From positions 1 through 23,541 of the IMG/VR virus record IMGVR_UViG_3300020202_000473: a stretch of DNA of 23,541 bases. One strand, given 5' to 3'. The DNA comes from a virus. Position numbers and translations under genes: made by a program. Positions 1-5,866 of the stretch are shown here, piece by piece; positions within the stretch are counted from its first letter, which is position 1, and every line of letters begins with the position of its first letter. Under the pieces are notes generated by a model. The model made no database searches. It saw nothing but the letters and a program-made list of their open reading frames with translations, and was not told the origin of the DNA.

Positions 1-100
1 CCAGGCATCCCAGATTCGGGACGTGCTGATGCTTCTTGTGACCGCAGCGCGTGCAGGTCGCGCACTTCCCGATTCCAAGGGTCGCGTTCCGTCGAGCCAT
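1..100 (-). CDS. N-terminal part of a small cysteine/histidine-rich protein (cut by window edge)
   Basis: Read on the minus strand from the ATG at 100-98, the frame stays open to the window edge and gives 33 residues. It begins MARRNATLGIGKCATC and continues with TRCGHKKHQH. Cysteines at residues 13, 16 and 19 with a CGH and a downstream HxH look like a small zinc-binding motif. A GGAGGAAAGG Shine-Dalgarno sequence lies about 7-10 bases upstream of the ATG, and a near-consensus sigma70 promoter lies further upstream at 156-184. It is the first gene of a leftward transcription unit, divergent from everything to the right. No family is recognised; function unknown. Confidence 0.6.
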   Translation of the reverse strand, partial: MARRNATLGIGKCATCTRCGHKKHQHVPNLGCL

Positions 101-155
101 TAGACCTTTCCTCCATCTCGATCATTCGTCGCGTTCGTTGTCATCACTCTGCCCT

Positions 156-184
156 AATATACGCCGTGAAGTATTAATTGTCAA
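156..184 (-). promoter_or_regulatory. Sigma70-type promoter for the leftward gene
   Basis: On the minus strand TTGACA (plus 184-179) is followed by exactly 17 bases and TATATT (plus 161-156): a perfect -35 and a 5/6 -10. Transcription would start near 149 and give a leader of about 50 bases before the ATG at 100. The -35 lies inside the left copy of a direct repeat (176-186), so it is a natural repression site. Confidence 0.75.
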
Positions 185-207
185 CAGAAAAAGAATAATT
201 GCTAACA
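176..207. repeat. Two direct repeats 21 bp apart, candidate operator
   Basis: AATTGTCAACA at 176-186 and AATTGCTAACA at 197-207 match at 9 of 11 positions. Their starts are 21 bp apart, two helical turns, so both face the same side of DNA. The left copy covers the -35 of the minus-strand promoter. They lie directly upstream of the ribbon-helix-helix gene at 249, a family that typically binds paired direct or inverted boxes. Binding by that protein is inference. Confidence 0.45.
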
Positions 208-248
208 AATATTTTGACGGGATGGCTAGCCGCCCGTATAGTAGGTGC

Positions 249-488
249 ATGAAGCAGCTCAGCCATGCCGATAGAAGTGAGGTGGGGAAGCGTAAGCGAG
301 GAAGGCCCAAGAAGCAGCCTGGGGAGCGGCTGACTCAGAAGGTCTTTTTCCGGCTCACCTACGCGGAGCTGCTCAAGCTACGGGAACTGGCAAGGGCCGC
401 TAACGTGGACTACAACGAATGCGCCAGGCGGATCGTTCGGGATCGGCTGACCGGCGCTGGGGAAGCCAAGCACATTACAGAACCGTAA
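249..488 (+). CDS. Ribbon-helix-helix DNA-binding protein with an AT-hook
   Basis: 79 residues if started at the ATG at 249; an in-frame ATG at 222 is possible, and a still longer frame begins at 51 but would run through the divergent promoter. Residues 14-22 (KRKRGRPKK) form an AT-hook, which binds AT-rich minor groove. Residues about 30-68 fit the Arc/MetJ ribbon-helix-helix pattern: a beta strand KVFFRLTYAE, then two helices around LLKLRELARAANV and YNECARRIVRDRL. The AGGTG before ATG 249 is closer than ideal. The gene is alone on its strand, next to an AT-rich divergent control region with 21-bp-spaced repeats, so it is likely a regulator, perhaps of itself and of the leftward promoter. 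Its own promoter is not obvious: AATAAT at 194-199 could be a -10 but has no good -35. Confidence 0.7.
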   Translation: MKQLSHADRSEVGKRKRGRPKKQPGERLTQKVFFRLTYAELLKLRELARAANVDYNECARRIVRDRLTGAGEAKHITEP

Positions 489-554
489 TATGCTCTACAG
501 GTAGCGGTTAGTCTTGACCGTTACTACTACCTATAGGCTAGACTCTTTACCTCG

Positions 555-574
555 GAGCATGCGTAGAGCATGCG
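555..574. repeat. 11-bp tandem repeat, two copies
   Basis: GAGCATGCG occurs at 555-563 and 566-574, one helical turn apart. Each copy contains the palindrome GCATGC. A pair of in-phase boxes could bind a regulator; no more can be said. Confidence 0.45.
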
Positions 575-633
575 ACCCCGCCACCCGAAGGGCCTGTACT
601 CCCCCCATCACATTACAGATTCCGCATACGCTC

Positions 634-661
634 TTGACAACCCATGGGTATGCAGTATCCT
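634..661 (+). promoter_or_regulatory. Sigma70-type promoter with a palindromic spacer
   Basis: TTGACA (634-639), a 16-base spacer, then TATCCT (656-661, 4/6). The spacer contains the perfect 10-bp palindrome ACCCATGGGT (640-649), and another ACCCAT half-site follows at 662-667. A repressor bound there would block polymerase. Transcription would start near 668, which is the ATG of the 26-codon ORF. Confidence 0.55.
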
Positions 662-667
662 ACCCAT

Positions 668-748
668 ATGATGCATAATGCTTCAGCCCTGGATGCCTGG
701 GAGCTGGACATCCTGCACACGATGTACGGCTCCTGCTGGTCCATCTAG
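668..748 (+). CDS. 26-residue ORF, possible leaderless or leader peptide
   Basis: ATG 668 to TAG 748 encodes a peptide starting MMHNASALDAWELDI and ending MYGSCWSI. There is no room for a Shine-Dalgarno site after the predicted start of transcription, so if translated it would be leaderless from the promoter at 634-661, or start at the second ATG (671). The stop codon sits in a 13-bp palindrome and is 26 bases before a strong hairpin, an arrangement like a leader peptide with an attenuator. It has no run of a single amino acid of the classical attenuation kind. It may equally be a chance ORF inside a short noncoding transcript. Confidence 0.3.
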   Translation: MMHNASALDAWELDILHTMYGSCWSI

Positions 749-774
749 CCTAGATAACCCCCTTTTCTCCAGGG

Positions 775-801
775 GTCTGGGGGCCGAATAGGCCCCTAGA
801 C
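775..801 (+). terminator. Strong hairpin, probable terminator or attenuator
   Basis: GTCTGGGGGCC (775-785) pairs with GGCCCCTAGAC (791-801) over 11 bp with one G-U pair and the loop GAATA. The bases that follow, CTCCTTCTT, are pyrimidine-rich but not a clean T-run. Upstream CCCCC (758-762) could instead pair with GGGG (772-775) or GGGGG (779-783), giving an alternative fold. Confidence 0.5.
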
Positions 802-820
802 CTCCTTCTTGCCCGGCACC

Positions 821-888
821 ACTACCTATGGGGGCTATCTACCACCCCTAGGCTACATTAATCAGAAAACCTACTACGTATGGGGGCT
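821..888. repeat. Two near-identical 16-mers upstream of the sugar-operon promoter
   Basis: ACTACCTATGGGGGCT (821-836) and ACTACGTATGGGGGCT (873-888) differ at one base and start 52 bp apart; the second ends 6 bases before the -35 at 895. A related ACTACCTATAGGCTA is at 526-540. The position suits activator or repressor sites. Confidence 0.45.
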
Positions 889-894
889 TTTCCC

Positions 895-923
895 TTGACA
901 CCCCTACATGTAGTCCCTATACT
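895..923 (+). promoter_or_regulatory. Sigma70-type promoter of the sugar operon
   Basis: TTGACA (895-900), 17 bases, TATACT (918-923): 6/6 and 5/6 matches with ideal spacing. The spacer holds the perfect 10-bp palindrome CTACATGTAG (904-913). The start would be near 930, leaving about 38 bases before the GTG at 968, including GGAGAGAGGA at 948-957. Confidence 0.75.
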
Positions 924-967
924 CCTCTCCAGCACTAGCCGGATACCGGAGAGAGGATCCTAGGCGC

Positions 968-1945
968 GTGGCTGATACCTACCTTGTTACGGGCGGCACC
1001 GGCTTTCTTGGGTCCGCCATCACTAAGCATCTCCTCGCAAGCGGCCACAAGGTAAGGGTTTATGCTCGCAATGAGCATTCGCATGAGGCTCTAGAGAAGT
1101 CCATTCCGGAGGAGCTGAAGCCTAATCTCTCCTGCTTGCTTGGGGCGGTTGAGGATTTGCCTAGACTCCTCAAGGCTATGCGTGGAGTTACTTGCGTAGT
1201 CCATGCCGCCGCTCAGAAGATTGTGCCCTTAGCGGAATACGATCCTGGGAGCTGCATCAGTACGAATGTCCAAGGCAGCAGGAATGTAGCGGACGCCTGC
1301 CTGAGTAGTGGAGTGAGGCGAGCTGTCCTTGTCAGCACAGACAAGGCCAGTTCACCAGCAACGCTCTATGGAGCTAGCAAGCTCTGCGCGGAGAGAGCGT
1401 GGCTGGCAAGCAATAGGTACTCAGCGGGGAGTGGAACGGAGTTTGTCGCCTGTAGGTACGGCAACGTCTGGGCCTCTAAAGGAAGCGTTCTAGAGGCTTG
1501 GTTAGCGTCGGCAACCAGGGGTATTTCACTCAAACTCACCGATCCGAGGTGTACTCGCTTCCATATCCACAGAGGGGAAGCGGTAGAGCTGGTCCTGAAC
1601 GCCTTGCGCCATGCCAGCCCTGGGGAGCTGTGGATCCCCAAGCTACCCACCTACCGGATTGGGGATCTCTGCATGGCCTTCCGCAAGGTCTTTGACATCC
1701 CCAGTCAGCCGGAAGTGATTGGGCTACGCCTGGCGGAGAAGCTGCATGAAGACTTGATCTCTCCTCATGAGTCGATTGCTTGCAAGGCGCAGGAGCAGGA
1801 CAAGTACGTGCTTGAGCCTGGACGCATTCACGACAAGGGGGGATGGGGGTACAGCTCTGGCACGCCGGGAGAGACATCGAAGACGCATCGCATGAGTGTT
1901 GAGGAGTTGATTGGAGAGGTGAAGACGTGGAGGGAGAACGAGTGA
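968..1945 (+). CDS. pseB: PseB-type NDP-sugar 4,6-dehydratase (extended SDR)
   Basis: 325 residues, about the family length. The Rossmann motif GGTGFLG is at 9-15. S123-T124-D125-K126 followed by Y134-x3-K138 is the catalytic signature of PseB/FlaA1-type UDP-GlcNAc 4,6-dehydratases, where Asp and Lys replace the usual second Thr/Glu. Downstream, KLTDPRCTRFHI, GELWIPKLPTYRIGDL and GLRLAEKLHEDLIS match the PseB blocks (TDERMTRFWI, GEIFVPK, G.R.GEKLHE). The known reaction is dehydration and C5 epimerisation of UDP-GlcNAc, first step of pseudaminic acid synthesis; the exact substrate here is inferred. Start is GTG at 968, with AGAGGA 10 bases upstream. First gene of the operon, with its own promoter at 895-923. 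Confidence 0.85.
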   Translation: MADTYLVTGGTGFLGSAITKHLLASGHKVRVYARNEHSHEALEKSIPEELKPNLSCLLGAVEDLPRLLKAMRGVTCVVHAAAQKIVPLAEYDPGSCISTNVQGSRNVADACLSSGVRRAVLVSTDKASSPATLYGASKLCAERAWLASNRYSAGSGTEFVACRYGNVWASKGSVLEAWLASATRGISLKLTDPRCTRFHIHRGEAVELVLNALRHASPGELWIPKLPTYRIGDLCMAFRKVFDIPSQPEVIGLRLAEKLHEDLISPHESIACKAQEQDKYVLEPGRIHDKGGWGYSSGTPGETSKTHRMSVEELIGEVKTWRENE

Positions 1946-2166
1946 CTGTAGCCCTCCTATGCCTAGCGGCATACATCCTGGTTGACGTTGTGATGCTGTT
2001 TATCCTAGCCCGCCTTGAGAGGCGTGGAGGACGTGGGTGGGTGGCCCACTGGCTTCCGACGTCTGTAATGCTCTGCTGCTTTGGCTTATGGCCCTTGGCC
2101 CTCATGGGCCTTCCGGCGTTCCTGCTAGGCGCTCTCTACGACATCTTCAGGGGGAAGCATGGGTAA
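1942..2166 (+). CDS. Small two-helix membrane protein
   Basis: 74 residues from GTG 1942. This start is preferred over GTG 1927 because GGAGGGAG lies about 8 bases upstream and because GTGA overlaps the stop of the dehydratase gene, typical of coupled translation. Two hydrophobic segments are visible, roughly residues 3-23 and 43-66, separated by a basic loop (RLERRGGRG). The end overlaps the next gene (ATG at 2159). No family is recognised. Its place inside the sugar operon suggests a membrane-linked role in surface modification, but this is only context. Confidence 0.6.
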   Translation: MTVALLCLAAYILVDVVMLFILARLERRGGRGWVAHWLPTSVMLCCFGLWPLALMGLPAFLLGALYDIFRGKHG

Positions 2167-2914
2167 GACGTTCGTCATTTGCGAGGCCGCCTGTACTTGG
2201 CTTCATGCTGGCCTGGAAGGGGCTTACAGGTCTATTGAAGCCGCTAAGAAGTGCGGGGCGGACGCGTGGAAAACTCAGTATTGCTCCGATCCAGAGGAGA
2301 TGCACCGGCGAAGAGGCATTCCAGGGAATCACTACTCCCGCCTGGCGTGGCCCAAGGAATGGCATGAACAGCTCGCCGCTAGGTGCAGGGAGTATGGGAT
2401 TGAGTACATCTGCACGACGTTCATTCCGAAGGACATTCCCATAGTCGCTCCGCATGTCTCGCGGTTCAAGGTGTCAGCATTCGAGACCAAGAGCGGAGAT
2501 GACCTGTCCTTCGTCAAGGCCCACAAGAAGTACAAGAAGGAAGTCATTGCCAGCACGAACGGGAGCGATTGTCTAGCTGAGACGATTGGCGACAGTGAAT
2601 GGCTCAAGACCTTGCGTTGTGTGTCAGAGTACCCGACACCTCTAGAGAAGTTGGGCCTATCCAGGATGCTGCCGCAGGAAGACTCGATACTTGGGCTGTA
2701 TGTTCCGTATGACGGCCTCTCCGACCACACCACATCTCTGCTGACCGGCGCTGTAGCTGTCGGCGCTGGCGCACGGATCTTAGAGAAGCACGTCCGCATG
2801 GTGGACACTCCCAGCTCTGACCCCGACTTCGGGCATTCCCTGCTCATGGAGCTGAGGGATTGCGAGTTATCCCGCTACGTGGACAACGTGCGGGAGGCGG
2901 AGCGCATGCTATGA
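2159..2914 (+). CDS. NeuB/PseI-type nonulosonic acid synthase, TIM-barrel domain only
   Basis: 251 residues. The family condenses phosphoenolpyruvate with a 6-carbon amino sugar to make sialic, legionaminic or pseudaminic acid. Recognisable blocks: VICEAACTW then EAAKKCGADAWKTQ (28-40), the substrate-binding strand RFKVSAFET (102-110), CVSEYPTP (154-161), GLSDHT (186-191), ILEKHV (207-212) and DPDFGHS (221-227). Family members usually have about 330-350 residues because a C-terminal antifreeze-like SAF domain closes the active site of the partner subunit; here the chain stops after the barrel and no SAF-like ORF follows. It may be a single-domain variant or act with another protein. It overlaps both neighbours by a few bases. 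Confidence 0.8.
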   Translation: MGKTFVICEAACTWLHAGLEGAYRSIEAAKKCGADAWKTQYCSDPEEMHRRRGIPGNHYSRLAWPKEWHEQLAARCREYGIEYICTTFIPKDIPIVAPHVSRFKVSAFETKSGDDLSFVKAHKKYKKEVIASTNGSDCLAETIGDSEWLKTLRCVSEYPTPLEKLGLSRMLPQEDSILGLYVPYDGLSDHTTSLLTGAVAVGAGARILEKHVRMVDTPSSDPDFGHSLLMELRDCELSRYVDNVREAERML

Positions 2915-3168
2915 CCGAGATCCTTGGCTACATGCAGCTTGGGAATGACTGCTGCGGCTATCCGTTCGGGGAGCTGCGGGACGCCTCTAAGCTCGATGAA
3001 GCCATAGAGGACATGAAGGATCAGTGGTGGATGGCTCCCTTCGTCGTGTTTTACCGCAAAGACGGAGTCTTCTTGTGCGAGCAGATCCACTCCGAGCCAG
3101 ACAATGGCAAGGACTACCAGAGGCACATCGACTACGTCCGCTCCCGCATCAAGGAGCTTTCCGTATGA
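2911..3168 (+). CDS. Unknown 85-residue protein in the sugar operon
   Basis: Start ATG 2911 overlaps the stop of the synthase gene (ATGA); GGGAGGCGG lies upstream at 2892-2899. The product starts MTEILGYMQLGNDCCGYPFG, has an aromatic stretch DQWWMAPFVVFYRKDGVF, and ends in a charged helix. No signal peptide or membrane segment is seen, so a small alpha/beta soluble protein is likely. I recognise no family. Lying between synthase and aminotransferase genes, it could be an accessory factor; it is far too short to be the missing UDP-sugar hydrolase or a typical SAF domain match. Confidence 0.65.
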   Translation: MTEILGYMQLGNDCCGYPFGELRDASKLDEAIEDMKDQWWMAPFVVFYRKDGVFLCEQIHSEPDNGKDYQRHIDYVRSRIKELSV

Positions 3169-4259
3169 CCTGGCCCATGTACTCGGAGAAGTGCAGGAAG
3201 GCCGTGGATGCCCTGCTCCGGAAGGGTGGAAGCCTCAGCGCCTATCGCGCGAATCCGCAAGTAGGAGTAGAGCCGAGAGAGGGGAGTTATGCCTGGCGTC
3301 TGGAGCGAGAGATCGAGCGGCGGTTCCGAGTTCGTCACGCGGTGGCTGTTAACTCAGGCACGGCGGCGCTTCATTGCGCATTGGCGTCTCTACGTCTCCA
3401 GAGAGGGGATCAAGTCATTACGTCTCCCTTTACATTCTCTGCTACCGCATCGGCTATCGTGCTTGCTGGAGGTACTCCAGTCTTTGCCGACGTCGATCCC
3501 TACACCTTCAACATCACCCCGGAAACGGTCAAGCCGCTCATCACGAAGAAGACGAAAGCCATCCTCCCGGTCAGCCTCTTCGGTGGAATGGCGGACGTTC
3601 ATGGCCTCCAGGCATTCGGCCTCCCGGTAGTGGAGGATGCCTGTCAAGCGGTAGGGGCACGCAATCAGCACGGCTACGCCGGTACGCATGGGCTTGCTGG
3701 CGCTTACAGCATGAACGGGGGGAAGAACGTCCCGGCAGGGGAGTGCGGCGTCATGGTGACGAATGACGCCGACGTCGCCCTCCGTGCCCGCTACCTCATG
3801 AACCACGGGGAGAACTTCCACCAGAAGGAAGTAGGGCTCAACTACAGGCCCAACGAAGTGACGGCGTGCATTGCCTATCACGGCTTGCTGGAGCTGGAGG
3901 AGAGGAACCAGAGGCGCAAGGACTTGGTGAGAACGCTGGAGGACTCTTTCGGTTTACTCCCCAGAGCGTCATGGGATGAGCATGTGTGGTACGTGTACCC
4001 CTTTCGCGTTAAGCGGGGGACGCGAGAGCGGTTCTGTAAGCTCATGGCAAAGCGCGGCATCCCCGTAGGTGCTGGGTACCTCACTCCGCCTCTGCACAAG
4101 TACCCCGCCTTCCGTAAGTACGCCCGTGGACCTCTGCCTGTGGTTGAGGAGCTGTCCTCCAAGACCCTCTGCATCCTCTCGACGCTCACCCCGGATAAGC
4201 CGCTGTCCTATGCGCGAAAGGTGGCGAAGGCGATGAGGGACAGCCTATGCGAACGGTAA
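3165..4259 (+). CDS. DegT/DnrJ/EryC1 family PLP sugar aminotransferase (PseC-like)
   Basis: 364 residues from ATG 3165, which overlaps the preceding stop (ATGA). Members transfer an amino group from glutamate to a keto-sugar nucleotide. Visible motifs: VNSGTAALH (62-70, cofactor phosphate binding), DQVITSPFTF (82-91), FADVDP (107-112), VEDACQAVGA (156-165, with the PLP-pyridine aspartate D158), and SMNGGKNVPAGECG (182-195) with the Schiff-base lysine K187. The C-terminal part contains HVWYVYPFRV and GIPVGAGYLTPPLHKYPAF, usual for the family. In a pathway with a PseB-type dehydratase it would aminate the 4-keto sugar. Length is normal. A longer in-frame extension to 3024 overlaps the previous gene and is rejected. 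Confidence 0.88.
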   Translation: MTWPMYSEKCRKAVDALLRKGGSLSAYRANPQVGVEPREGSYAWRLEREIERRFRVRHAVAVNSGTAALHCALASLRLQRGDQVITSPFTFSATASAIVLAGGTPVFADVDPYTFNITPETVKPLITKKTKAILPVSLFGGMADVHGLQAFGLPVVEDACQAVGARNQHGYAGTHGLAGAYSMNGGKNVPAGECGVMVTNDADVALRARYLMNHGENFHQKEVGLNYRPNEVTACIAYHGLLELEERNQRRKDLVRTLEDSFGLLPRASWDEHVWYVYPFRVKRGTRERFCKLMAKRGIPVGAGYLTPPLHKYPAFRKYARGPLPVVEELSSKTLCILSTLTPDKPLSYARKVAKAMRDSLCER

Positions 4260-4966
4260 TCGCAATACAGGCACGTCTCGCATCCACGCGCCTTCCGCGC
4301 AAGATCCTCTCCGACATCTGCGGCAAGCCCATGCTGTCCCAGATCGTGCGGAGGTGTAGGGCTGTCCCGAATGCGGATGCTGTAGCCATCGCTTGCCCCG
4401 AGAAGGATTCGGAAGTCATCTTCCGTGCCACGGGGATGTTCCCCATCACTGGCCCGGAGGATGACTGCCTCTCCAGGCTTCTCAACGTGGCGGATGAGTT
4501 GGAGGCGGATAAGCTGGTGAGGGTCACTGGAGATTGCCCGCTCATCCCTCCGGATCTCATCCGTGCCGCTATCGAGACGGCGACGAAGGACAAAGCCCTG
4601 CCGCTCGTTCAGAACTGGCGTCCGCGCACGTTCCCCGATGGCTTTGATTTTGAGGTCTGGGACGTGCCGCTTCTCCGCAAGCTCTCCATGCGGCTCACGA
4701 GCGAGAAGGATCGCGAATACTTCTCCCTCTGGGCGCTCAACAACAAGCTTGACAACCACTCCATGCGAAACCAGGGGACGGATTTCTCCCGGATGCGCTT
4801 CACGGTGGACTATCTGGAAGACCTGGAAGTGGTGCGAGCCATCTACGAAGAGATGGGAGATGAAGTCTGGGGGGCCAATCTCGTCGTCCAGTGGGGCATG
4901 ACGCATCCGGAGATCATGAAGAAGAACGCGAAGCACGTGAAGGACTTCGGGGAGACGGTGGGATGA
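4247..4966 (+). CDS. SpsF/PseF-type cytidylyltransferase (CMP-sugar synthetase family)
   Basis: 239 residues from ATG 4247, overlapping the aminotransferase by 13 bases, with GAGGGA upstream. IQARLASTRLPRKIL (7-21) is the nucleotide-binding signature of SpsF/KdsB/NeuA-like enzymes. GPEDDCLSRL (69-78), TGDCPLIPPDLI (94-105), PDGFDFEVW and RFTVDYLEDLEVVRAIYE complete the SpsF pattern. The inferred job is to activate the nonulosonic acid as a CMP-sugar for transfer. SpsF genes in bacteria commonly sit beside NeuB, DegT and GNAT genes, as here. The sugar specificity cannot be read from sequence. Confidence 0.82.
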   Translation: MRTVIAIQARLASTRLPRKILSDICGKPMLSQIVRRCRAVPNADAVAIACPEKDSEVIFRATGMFPITGPEDDCLSRLLNVADELEADKLVRVTGDCPLIPPDLIRAAIETATKDKALPLVQNWRPRTFPDGFDFEVWDVPLLRKLSMRLTSEKDREYFSLWALNNKLDNHSMRNQGTDFSRMRFTVDYLEDLEVVRAIYEEMGDEVWGANLVVQWGMTHPEIMKKNAKHVKDFGETVG

Positions 4967-5508
4967 CGTTCTGCAAGGGAGAACTCTGCGAGCTTCGGCC
5001 TCTTGACCCAGAAGACGAAATGCAAGTGGGCACGTTCACGGACTACGTGAATCGCGGGCTCACCACGCAACACCTTTTCACCGGCTCCATCCCAATGAGG
5101 ACGAAGGACTATCAGCAGAAGTGGGCGGCGGAGCTGAAGGCGGGGGAAATCCTCTTCGGCATTTGGGTGGACGACCGCTTCATCGGCACCTGCGGCCTCC
5201 ACACCCATCGGGACATCTATAAATCCTGGGAGTTTCGCATCCTGATCTTCGATCCCGAGTTCATCGGGAAGGGGATCGGTGCTGAGGCCACCAGGCTCAC
5301 CGTAGATTACGCCTTCAGTCGCCTCAACGCTCATCGCGTCTGGCTTGGGGTCAACGAGGAGAACAAGGGAGCGGTGAAGTGCTACGAGAAAGTCGGCTTC
5401 AAGCACGAAGGCACGCTCAGAGACGAGATCTTCGTCTTCGGTCATTACGTGAACGCTCTTCGTATGGGCATCCTTGAGAATGAGTGGAGAGAGATGTATG
5501 CGCGTTAG
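4963..5508 (+). CDS. GNAT-family N-acetyltransferase (PseH-like position)
   Basis: 181 residues from ATG 4963 (ATGA overlap with the previous stop; GGGGAGACGG upstream). Acetyl-CoA binding is shown by the loop GKGIGAEA (102-109), and the RimJ/RimL-type C-terminal block by NEENKGAVKCYEKVGFKHEG (131-150). An N-terminal LRPLDPED is also typical. PseH, which acetylates the 4-amino group of the sugar intermediate, belongs to the same RimL-like group, and the gene sits where pse/sps clusters carry PseH/SpsD. The context favours a sugar substrate; protein acetylation remains possible. An upstream in-frame ATG at 4891 lies inside the previous gene. Confidence 0.8.
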   Translation: MTFCKGELCELRPLDPEDEMQVGTFTDYVNRGLTTQHLFTGSIPMRTKDYQQKWAAELKAGEILFGIWVDDRFIGTCGLHTHRDIYKSWEFRILIFDPEFIGKGIGAEATRLTVDYAFSRLNAHRVWLGVNEENKGAVKCYEKVGFKHEGTLRDEIFVFGHYVNALRMGILENEWREMYAR

Positions 5509-5866
5509 TAGCGCAAATGCCGCCAGGGTGCGGGAGTACTTTCGTGAGTACTACTACGTCAAGCGCGATCGCCAGACGGACGAACAACGCGAGCGTCGCA
5601 ACGCGGCAGCCAGAAAGAGGTACTCCGCTAATAGAGCCAAAGCCCTTTCGCACGCCTCGCGTATGCGCATAATCCACGCGGATAAGTACAAGGCTCGGTA
5701 CGCAGTCAGAAACGCTTTGAGGAATGGCGTGTTGAAGCGCCTGCCGTGCTCCTCGTGTGGAGCGGAGAATGCTGAGGCGCACCACGAAGACTACTCTAAG
5801 CCTCTTTCCGTGGAATGGCTGTGCAGGAAATGCCATGGCCTTAGACATAGGAGCCGCCATGCCTAA
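5498..5866 (+). CDS. HNH endonuclease
   Basis: 122 residues from ATG 5498 (GTGGAGAGAGATG upstream), overlapping the acetyltransferase gene. The N-terminal half is a basic helical region rich in Arg (VREYFREYYYVKRDRQ, RERRNAAARKRYSANRAKA). The C-terminal nuclease motif has C84-x2-C87, AHHEDYSKPL with H95-H96, then WLCRKCH with C109, C112 and H113, and H117: a zinc-stabilised HNH fold common in phages. It interrupts the sugar operon in phase and with overlaps, so it may be a free-standing homing-type nuclease that joined the operon. It does not fit the sugar pathway. Confidence 0.85.
   Translation: MRVSSANAARVREYFREYYYVKRDRQTDEQRERRNAAARKRYSANRAKALSHASRMRIIHADKYKARYAVRNALRNGVLKRLPCSSCGAENAEAHHEDYSKPLSVEWLCRKCHGLRHRSRHA

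Larger units (their letters stand above)
489..967 (+). other. 480-base intergenic control region
   Basis: No full-size gene is seen here. It holds an 11-bp tandem repeat (555-574), a promoter (634-661), a 26-codon ORF (668-748), a 13-bp palindrome ATCTAGCCTAGAT (743-755), a strong hairpin (775-801), two near-identical 16-mers (821-836 and 873-888), and the promoter (895-923) and ribosome site of the sugar operon. A third CTTGAC sequence (TTGACC at 514-519, TAGACT at 539-544, 19-base spacing) is a poor promoter match. No tRNA was seen. Confidence 0.7.

Noticed and set aside
51-248. N-terminal extension of the ribbon-helix-helix gene back to the ATG at 51
   Set aside because: It would run through the divergent gene start, promoter and operator repeats, and the added residues show no domain.
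514-544. TTGACC-N19-TAGACT as a third rightward promoter
   Set aside because: The spacing is too long and both boxes are weak; it is noted only because it shares the CTTGAC start with the two better promoters.
489-967. tRNA, CRISPR array, or integrase attachment site in the long intergenic region
   Set aside because: No cloverleaf or T-loop consensus, no regularly spaced repeats, and no integrase gene in the window were seen.
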